Positions 57,828-64,000 of a DNA stretch of 64,000 nt are shown piece by piece. Within the stretch, counting starts at the first letter, position 1, and every line of letters begins with the position of its first letter. The position numbers were made by a program, and so were the translations under genes. The notes under the pieces were generated by a model. The model searched no databases. It was given only the letters and a program-made list of their open reading frames with translations, and was not told the origin of the DNA. Source of the DNA: Blepharisma japonicum (Eukaryota; Ciliophora; Heterotrichea; Heterotrichida; Blepharismidae). The stretch is taken from assembly GCA_949751835.1 (NCBI GenBank), contig CATKHK010000015.1, positions 310,001 to 374,000 on the forward strand, given 5' to 3'.

Positions 57828-58424
57828 TTAATAGTCAATATTAAGCCCACCTTCGTTGTAAACCAATAGCTGCCTTCCTAAATATAATTTCATTATTAAG
57901 TAAGCAGTAAAGAAGACATAAAATATCCCTGTAATAGCTCCAAGTACAACTATAGAGACTGAAGAATTATAAGTGGCTGCATCTTTGCTTTTGCAATCCT
58001 TATTTGCTGAAAGCTCTGATATTGTCATGAAAACTAAAAATAACAGAAAGGCATTTAAAACTGTAGAAATTGCAATAAATCGAAATCATTGAGTATCTGA
58101 TGTCCATTTATGTGCAGAAATTCAGAGCTGATACATGCCATTTAGGAAGAAAAAAAATATTGTTAGATTTCTGACATATTCTAGTCCTGATGAGCAACCC
58201 GTGCTGAAGCCAAGACTTATCCCGACAACCATTAATTCTATGAAGAATATAAGGGTATTTATAATTCCTATTATGAGGAAAATGCATTGAGAAGGATTTC
58301 TTCATAAAGGAGCTGTGGTGCCTGAAAATTGTGTTTCTTGACTTTTGGTAGGTACCTTAATTCCTCAGTCACAGATCCTTTTAGCCATAGTCTTGATAAT
58401 GAACTTATAATTCTTTTTGATCAT
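57828..58424 (-). CDS. Four-span membrane protein, unknown function
   Basis: Joined through TGA Trp codons, the frame gives about 198 residues (or 186 if the second ATG at 58388 is used). It starts with a short basic N-terminus (MAKRICDWGIKVPTK), then hydrophobic segments at roughly 50-72 (IFLIIGIINTLIFFIELMVV), 83-105 (LTIFFFLNGMYQLWI), 112-135 (FIAISTVLNAFLLFLVFMTI) and 160-182 (VVLGAITGIFYVFFTAYLI). Between spans 1 and 2 lies GFSTGCSSG; between 3 and 4 a polar loop with one Cys. The C-terminus is a short tail ending NIDY. The layout is tetraspan-like, but there is no CCG motif of classical tetraspanins. I do not recognise the family. Confidence 0.72.
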
Positions 58425-58654
58425 GAGTAATTTATAAGAATCAGTCCATTTTTACAATATGCTGAAAAATTAATGGTTTTGAAATATTTTTGATTAATTA
58501 AAATTGCTGCAATAAATTGATGTAACTATAAGATTATCAACTTTATATAGAAGCTATACTTATTAAAATATTTCTTCAATACTTTTAAGAAACATTTTAG
58601 ATATGGAACTTAAATTTAAATAAAAGGCAAATCAAAGCTAATATTAAAGTCTCT

Positions 58655-59134
58655 TTAATCATTTATTCTTGTTTTTGTCCATTTGGTCTTTTCAGCAATA
58701 ATTCCTTGATTTGATGTATAATCATTCATATCGGGTTTTAATAGCATTGCTTGATAAGTAGTTCTAAAAACGCTTTTACTGTTATAGCTGGATCTGTCAC
58801 CAATTTCAACTTGGCTTGAATTTTTATATGGAGCTATGAAATCTGCTTGCGGCAAACGGTTTCTATAAGATTCTGGATCGTAAGGAACTAAAGGCTTTTT
58901 GTCCATACCTACGTGCATGTTTGGAAAAGTTTGATAAGTTGCACCTGCATGGGAAACAACTTCAGCAGAACGTCGTTGGTTAGTCCATGAATTTTTTGCT
59001 TTATAGCCTGTTTTTTTGCAAGGAAAGGCAACTGCTCTTGCTTGACCATTTGAAGCAGAAACGTATTGGCATGAGGTAACTCTTGTAGTTTTAAAGAAAG
59101 GAGCTGACATTGTGTCTTTAATTGAGTCAGACAT
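58655..59134 (-). CDS. Small basic protein of unknown function
   Basis: A 159-residue soluble protein without signal peptide, membrane span or coiled coil. It is rich in Tyr, Ser, Lys and Asn, with short aromatic/proline elements such as YQTFPNMHVGMDKKPLVPYD and FRTTYQAMLLKP. This composition is like that of short microtubule-inner or ciliary proteins, but no specific family is recognised and that is only an impression. All Trp codons visible are TGG. The stop is TAA. It is an isolated gene with over 200 bp on one side and nearly 1 kb on the other. Confidence 0.7.
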   Translation of the reverse strand: MSDSIKDTMSAPFFKTTRVTSCQYVSASNGQARAVAFPCKKTGYKAKNSWTNQRRSAEVVSHAGATYQTFPNMHVGMDKKPLVPYDPESYRNRLPQADFIAPYKNSSQVEIGDRSSYNSKSVFRTTYQAMLLKPDMNDYTSNQGIIAEKTKWTKTRIND

Positions 59135-60107
59135 TTTATAAAATAATCAAGTTTTTAAAGTTCTTTTCATATAGGGCATATAATCTGCAGTTAGTTTTGA
59201 AAAAATCAGATTATGTGAAATTAATATATGTTAATTTAAATGAAAACTATAGATAAAGAAATTCCTTTATTTACAAAATTAGCGAATTATATTTGGCCAA
59301 TGCAACTCTATTTTTAAATCATTAAAATAAAAAGAATTGCATGCCTTGTATAGCTTGCGGTAAATAAAGCGAATGAATTGTCTGGGCTAATTCAATATTA
59401 CTCTCGAACTTCTGCATAATAGTAAAAGGTCAACTTATCTAATAAAAATTGGTGCTATAAATGATGTTAAAATAGAAAATTAACGATCAAAAACTTATGA
59501 TACTCTTAAAAAAATTTTCAAGTATTAAATAAAGTTAGATTGGATTTAATGATAAAAATGTATTGAAGTTTAAAGTAAATTAATTAAGCAAGTCCAGCTG
59601 TGATTTTTTTATATCAAAGATCGCATTAAATTGCAGTCTTCAAATGCTAAAGGATTATTTAAAGCTAAGATAATATACACAAATTTAGGATTTTATTGTA
59701 AAATAGGCTCGCATTAACACAAAAATAAACCTTTAAATTCTTCATGAGAAATAATGGTAAACATAAACAAAAGATGACGCTTTAAATCAATGAGTCATTA
59801 ACTTTATGATTTTTTTTCTGATTTAATTATAAAAACCTCTATAATTAAATTATTGAAAACTTAAAGAGCTATTTTCAAATACTTATTATCCGAATGCATT
59901 ATATTTTTGCTTAGCATTCTTACTAAGCTTGAAACAATTCGATTGCAAATTCTCCTTTAATCCGAATAATACTGAAATATCTCATTCTACATTTCCTTAT
60001 TTTTATAATGCTCCTGCTAAATCACAAGCATCAACGAGGTCGAAAATTGCATTTCCATACCATTTTTACCTTCCTTGAATCTTATCAGATGTTCGCAATA
60101 ATAAAAA
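59135..60107. other. Longest spacer in the window; contains an unexplained open frame
   Basis: About 970 bp between the start of a minus-strand gene and the start of the cyclin gene, mostly AT-rich. A stretch of about 100 codons is open on the plus strand from about 59845 to about 60140 without an in-frame ATG. I see no RNA gene; a G/C-richer patch lies near 59340-59410. Confidence 0.45.
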
Positions 60108-60695
60108 ATGTCAACACTTAAAGGCTTATGCAGCTCTTTAATCAAAATGAAAAACCCTCCAATATCAAGTTTGGGCAGTGAAAATAGTTTAAAACTATTT
60201 TCAATAAAAAAAACTGTTCACGTAGATCTATTATCTTACCTTGAATTTATAGTAGATTATTTATCATGCTCAAAAACTGTTTTAGCTATTTCTTATTTAA
60301 TTCTAGAATCTCTCCTAAAACAAAATTCTACATTTCACATTTCTGATGAAAATATCCAAAGACTTATTTTTATTTCCATTGTGATTGCAATGAAATTTGC
60401 AGAAGATTTCCACATATCTAATGCGAAGTTTGCTAAAATTGGCGGTATTAAGTTGAAAGAATTAAATAATTTAGAAATTATTTTACTTACAAATATTGAC
60501 TGAAAAATATGAAATGATGATAGCGAAAAGCATTGCAAAGAATTAATTGAAAATTGAGAAAATTATAAAGAGCTCGACGAGGGTAAAGACGGGGATACAG
60601 ACTATTCTGATGAAGAAAATACAGGGAGCTTCGAAGAGTTGACCAATTTTTCTGAGCTCAGTGACTTTTTCTTTACAAATAATGGCAATATATAA
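60108..60695 (+). CDS. PHO80/U-type cyclin
   Basis: A 195-residue protein that is mostly a single cyclin box. Motifs of the PHO80-like/plant U-type group are clear: LLSYLEFIVDYLSCSKTVL (first helix), ISYLILESLLKQ, and the diagnostic NIQRLIFISIVIAMKFAEDF followed by SNAKFAKIGGIKLKELNNLE. These cyclins bind PHO85-like or CDK5-like kinases and act in nutrient, phosphate or stress signalling rather than the core cell cycle. The final 50 residues are acidic (DEGKDGDTDYSDEENTG). Trp codons after NID and later are TGA. The stop is TAA; the UBE2W gene follows 31 bp downstream. Confidence 0.92.
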
Positions 60696-60726
60696 AATAT
60701 TTATTTTATTAATTTTATAATTAAAT

Positions 60727-61185
60727 ATGCTCAGCAGGGCTCAGAAGCGTCTTCAGAGAGAGTATGAAGAAATGATAAGACATTATTCAGAGACTTTTCC
60801 GCTAGAAATTCCTGATAGTGACCCTAATCGGATGACATGATATGTAAGCTTTGCAGGAGCAGAAGGGAGTGTTTTTGCTGGAGAAAGATATACATTAGAA
60901 TTCAAATTTAGTGATAGCTACCCTATAGAAGCTCCAGACGTAATTTTTAAAGGAGCATACCCTCATCATCAGCATGTGTATTCAAATGGCTATATTTGTT
61001 TATCTATTTTGTATGATGATTGGTCTCCTTCTATGAAAGTTAGCTCAGTTGTTATGAGCATCCAGTCAATGTTGTCAAGTGCAACACAAAAATCAAGACC
61101 CACTAATGATGCTAGTTTTATTAGTTATGCAGGAGGGAGAAGCCCGAAAACGTTTAATTGGATTTTTGAAGATGAAAAATGCTAA
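60727..61185 (+). CDS. UBE2W: Ubiquitin-conjugating enzyme E2 W (N-terminal ubiquitination)
   Basis: UBE2W puts ubiquitin on free protein N-termini instead of lysines. The 152-residue product has the E2 fold in full. The catalytic C91 is in SNGYICLSIL, with the UBE2W-like YDDWSPSMKVSSVVMSIQSM after it, matching the animal L-T-E-D-W-S-P-A-L pattern. The family's short C-terminal part replaces the long helix of other E2s. Length (about 151 in animals) and the Cys number match. The start at 60727 opens with an E2-type amphipathic helix (RAQKRLQREYEEMIRHY). Trp38 is TGA. It lies on the same strand as the cyclin gene upstream. Confidence 0.93.
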
Positions 61186-61373
61186 ATTAAATGCAAAATC
61201 AGATAATTAGTGATTAACGATATGATTACTCTTATTAAATTCTGTTTCTTGTAATCTTAACTTGAGTTCAGGCCATGTTCTGAGGTAGTAAATAATAAAA
61301 ATCTGAGAGAAATAACTAATCTCTGTATAATTCAATGAGTCCATATTTCATAAAAATAACATTAAGAGTTTAA

Positions 61374-62969
61374 ATGAGCGCATACGAACCACTACTAGAA
61401 GAAAACAATGAACTTCGCAAAGCATTATCCTCGACTAAAGAGCTTATAGAACGTTATAGATCAGATAATGAAAATCTCCGTAGAATGCATGAAGATTTTA
61501 AACTTCATCATGAGCGCCTTAAAAAAGAGTGCCAAGAATCTCAAGCAAAGTGCATTGAAGCTGTCAAAAGTAGACGAGAAACTGAATCTTATTATGAAAA
61601 TTATGTCCAAAGGCTAAAAAACTCTATTGAGCAAGGCAAAAAAGAATTCGATGAAATGCAAGCCAAAATGATGCCGCCAGTTGACAATGAAATTTTACGT
61701 TTAAAGCTTGTAGAAGAAATAGAAGGTCCCATGAAAGTCGCTATAGAAAACAAAGTTGAAGAATGCAGTCGTCTTCAAGATATTGTCAACGATTTAAAGA
61801 GAAATCTCGAATTGCTGCAGCTTCAATATGGAAGCTACAGAGCAGAAGCTGAAAAAGAACTTCGAGATATGAAAGATCGTCATAACTCTGAAGTCAACCA
61901 ATACTTTAAAGAAGTCCAACAGCTTCAAGAAAGGCTAGAAGACGCCTCAGACAAAGAAATAATACGAGCCCTCAAAAAAGAAAAAGATGAATTCAAGCTG
62001 AGAGTCGAAAAATTATTCGAAGAATGCGACGACATCAGAAAATCACGAGACACCATAAAAAATGAAAAAAATGATTTAATGATCAGATATAACCATGATG
62101 TAGAAGAAGAAAAAAACAAGCAAAGAATTATCAATATTGACAAAGAAAAGTTCGTCATACAAAATAAAGACTTGCAAGAACAACTTTATAAGCTTAGATT
62201 AACACATGACGCTAAGCTACAAGAAATTCTTACTCTTAAAAAAGATATGGAAACTTTAACAGCGAGCTTGGAAGCTTCAGAAAGCCAAGCAAATTACTAT
62301 AAAGAAGAAGCTGCAGAATATCAGCACAAGCTTCAAGAAAAAGATAGCCAAATTGAAATGAGGGCCAGAGAGCTGTCTAAAGCAGAAAGAGAAAAATACC
62401 AAAAAGAAAAAGAAGAAAAGGAAAGGCTCCAAAGAAAAATTGACGAGCTAACCTCAAGAGAAAGAGAGCTAAGCTCACAGCTGAACGCCACAGAAAGTGA
62501 CTTAAAATATGAGCTTGATAGTGCAAAACAAGAAAATAGGAATATGAAAGATAACATGAAATTATTAGAAAGCAAGCTTGATGCTGCAAAAAATGAATCA
62601 GAAATGCTGAGAAACTCAAAAGAGCTTAAAGAACATGAGAGTGATAAAGTAGAAGAAGAATTCAAAATACTACAAGAAAAATATACAGAACTGTCAAGAA
62701 GAGAAAAAGATGCAGTACTCCAGAAAAACGCATTAGAAGAAAAGCTGGGGAAGCTTGAAGAAGACTTGAGAAGAGGAGGAAGCCCACAGGCGTTTGAAAA
62801 TCTTAAGTCTGAGTTTATAAAACTAGAGCAGAAATTAAATGTTGCTAAAGCCAAAGTTTCTGAGTATAAACAGAAAGTAAGGCATGGGAATGAAAAATTG
62901 AACGAATTAGGATTAAAGCTTGTGCAAAGCGAGAAGGAAAGGCAAAATCTATTAAGACAAAGTAAGTAA
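61374..62969 (+). CDS. Long coiled-coil protein
   Basis: A 531-residue protein that is almost entirely coiled coil, from residue ~5 to ~525, with only one gap near residues 95-115 (Pro-containing MMPPVDNEI). It is very rich in Glu, Lys, Leu and Arg and poor in aromatic residues. I do not recognise a specific family. In ciliates such proteins may be found in basal bodies, epiplasm or contractile or fibre systems; that is inference. A Gly at SPQAFENLK marks a second short break near residue 465. Codon use has more G/C-ending codons than the array genes. The next gene's ATG follows its stop by 10 bp. Confidence 0.88.
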   Translation: MSAYEPLLEENNELRKALSSTKELIERYRSDNENLRRMHEDFKLHHERLKKECQESQAKCIEAVKSRRETESYYENYVQRLKNSIEQGKKEFDEMQAKMMPPVDNEILRLKLVEEIEGPMKVAIENKVEECSRLQDIVNDLKRNLELLQLQYGSYRAEAEKELRDMKDRHNSEVNQYFKEVQQLQERLEDASDKEIIRALKKEKDEFKLRVEKLFEECDDIRKSRDTIKNEKNDLMIRYNHDVEEEKNKQRIINIDKEKFVIQNKDLQEQLYKLRLTHDAKLQEILTLKKDMETLTASLEASESQANYYKEEAAEYQHKLQEKDSQIEMRARELSKAEREKYQKEKEEKERLQRKIDELTSRERELSSQLNATESDLKYELDSAKQENRNMKDNMKLLESKLDAAKNESEMLRNSKELKEHESDKVEEEFKILQEKYTELSRREKDAVLQKNALEEKLGKLEEDLRRGGSPQAFENLKSEFIKLEQKLNVAKAKVSEYKQKVRHGNEKLNELGLKLVQSEKERQNLLRQSK

Positions 62970-62979
62970 TTATAATAAA

Positions 62980-64000
62980 ATGTTTCAGGCTCAAAATGGA
63001 ATTTTGTATGTAACTGTTATTTCTGGGCATTTGGAAACTACAATTGTAAACTTGAAGACTTATGTCCAGCTAACTATAGGATCTCAGACTTTCAATTCTC
63101 CAGTTACAACTGGAATTTCACCTATATGACAGTTTTCTCAGGTATTTCAACTAAATAAAGAGGTTGTGTTGAGTATAAAAGTTATCAACCAAACTCCTCA
63201 AAAAGAAATGTTCATGGGGCAGAATATGATAAACTTAAAAAATATTCGGTTTATTAAAATAATCGGAGGAGAGTATCCAATTTACTTGGATAATAAGCCT
63301 GTCGGAGATTTGATGATTAGACTTCATTATGAAGATAAAGATAGCTTGAGTGTTTTATCAGATGCAAGCATTACAAGAAACTCTAAGCATCAAGAAACAA
63401 AACAGTTAAAAGGAAACAATTCACAGCCAAATCTTCATGCTGTCACAAAATATCGGTTATCAGAAAACAATTCCCCTAATATAAGCAATGAAATTTCCAC
63501 AGAAAATCATGAAACAACTACTTTTCAAGATGAATCCAAAGAAAGCAAGAAGCCAAAGAAAGAAAATAAACAAAAAAACGAAGATCATAAAGTACATACC
63601 GAAAATATAATAACTGAAGATGTAAAAACCGTTCCGCAAGCTTCAAAAAGCCATTTACCATCAATCTTCAAAATTTCAGATATTTCTATCACAAAACTTT
63701 CCATCAAAAATCAGCTTAATTCAAAAGCTAACAAAAAAACATATGATGGAATTCTAGCTCTTGATAGTGGATATGAAGTAATAATTAAAGAAACTATTTT
63801 TCCAAGCATCGATGAGTTAAAACGCAGCCAGCAAGCTGAATTAAAATTATGCAAATTAAAGCACCCTAGCATCTGCACAATTATTACTTCTCTCCAAAAT
63901 ACAAATAATCAAAATTTTTCTAATTATTTAGTCAGAGAAAAATGCGAAGGGTCTATGCTACTCGATTGAATTAATTCTAGAAGAGAAAAAAAAGAGTTTA
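62980..64000 (+). CDS. C2-domain protein kinase (cut by window end)
   Basis: A frame from ATG at 62980 runs to the window edge (about 340 residues so far) through two TGA Trp codons. Residues 1-105 look like a C2 domain (LYVTVISGHLETT ... LKTYVQLTIGSQ ... WQFSQVFQLNKEVVLSIKV ... GDLMIRLHYED). The usual Ca2+-binding Asp residues are not obvious. A Ser/Lys-rich linker (about 110-235) follows. Residues ~255-340 are the N-lobe of a protein kinase, with the ATP-binding Lys in EVIIKET and the alpha-C Glu in QQAELKLCKLKHPSIC. The Gly-rich loop is weak. The catalytic loop and DFG are outside the window. Activity therefore cannot be judged. Confidence 0.85.

Noticed and set aside
58108-58305. 65-codon minus-strand frame starting MKKSFSMHFPHN
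   Set aside because: It overlaps the four-span membrane protein in another frame; the latter has hydrophobic spans and runs on through TGA Trp codons, while this one has no protein-like pattern.
1-64000. Transposons, virus-like elements, tRNA or rRNA genes, internal eliminated sequences
   Set aside because: No transposase, integrase, reverse transcriptase or capsid-like frame, no terminal inverted repeats around a gene, and no cloverleaf or rRNA core were noticed. I could not run a tRNA or IES search, so short ones may be missed.

Overview
This window reads as macronuclear DNA of a heterotrich ciliate, most likely Blepharisma or a close relative. Three things in the sequence point there. (1) TGA is an in-frame sense codon in most genes and falls where tryptophan is expected (Myb R3, TBC, aldo-keto reductase, K+ channel, UBE2W), while every complete gene ends in TAA or TAG. 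(2) Four spliceosomal introns can be placed from the reading frames, three of 15 nt and one of 16 nt, all GTA...TAG. (3) The DNA is AT-rich and densely packed, with gene gaps of 0-30 bp in several places. The species name is inference; the code and introns are read directly. Because of the recoded TGA, many genes look broken into pieces under the standard code; I have joined them where the frame stays open through TGA.

Layout. 1-17.8 kb is a compact block of cell-biology genes. It has a giant minus-strand HECT ubiquitin ligase with ankyrin and filamin-like regions (C-terminus off the window edge), a PEX11-like peroxin, a TBC Rab-GAP, a coiled-coil protein, a SUKH/SMI1-like protein, an EF-hand protein with an N-myristoylation motif, uroporphyrinogen-III synthase, and a GET2/CAMLG-like membrane protein. 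18-22.1 kb holds a coiled-coil protein with a GAR (GAS2) microtubule-binding domain and a tandem pair of R2R3 Myb proteins. 22.8-41.0 kb is a head-to-tail array of four paralogous ~1,375-residue membrane proteins. Each has about eight N-terminal membrane spans, a tiny-macrocyst (TmcB/C)-like helical linker, two PAS-like modules and two ectodomains. This array is the most distinctive part of the window.

41.3-48.8 kb carries an unknown alpha-helical repeat protein, a K+ channel with a cyclic-nucleotide-binding fold, a probable PP1 regulator (SILK + RVxF), an aldo-keto reductase, a polytopic membrane protein and an atypical RING protein. 49.6-59.1 kb has CCT2, a dual-specificity phosphatase, a PAS / degenerate histidine kinase / receiver hybrid flanked by two related small acidic secreted proteins, an inverted pair of C2H2 zinc-finger genes, a four-span membrane protein and a small protein of unknown role. 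60.1-64 kb has a PHO80/U-type cyclin, UBE2W, a long coiled-coil protein and the start of a C2-domain protein kinase cut by the window end.

Common threads are ubiquitin signalling (HECT, UBE2W, RING), sensing and signalling (four PAS receptors, receiver hybrid, CNBD channel, kinase, DUSP, PP1 regulator) and cytoskeleton (GAR and coiled-coil proteins). Local duplication recurs: Myb x2, PAS receptor x4, secreted acidic x2, C2H2 x2. I saw no tRNA, rRNA, CRISPR array, transposon or virus-like element.
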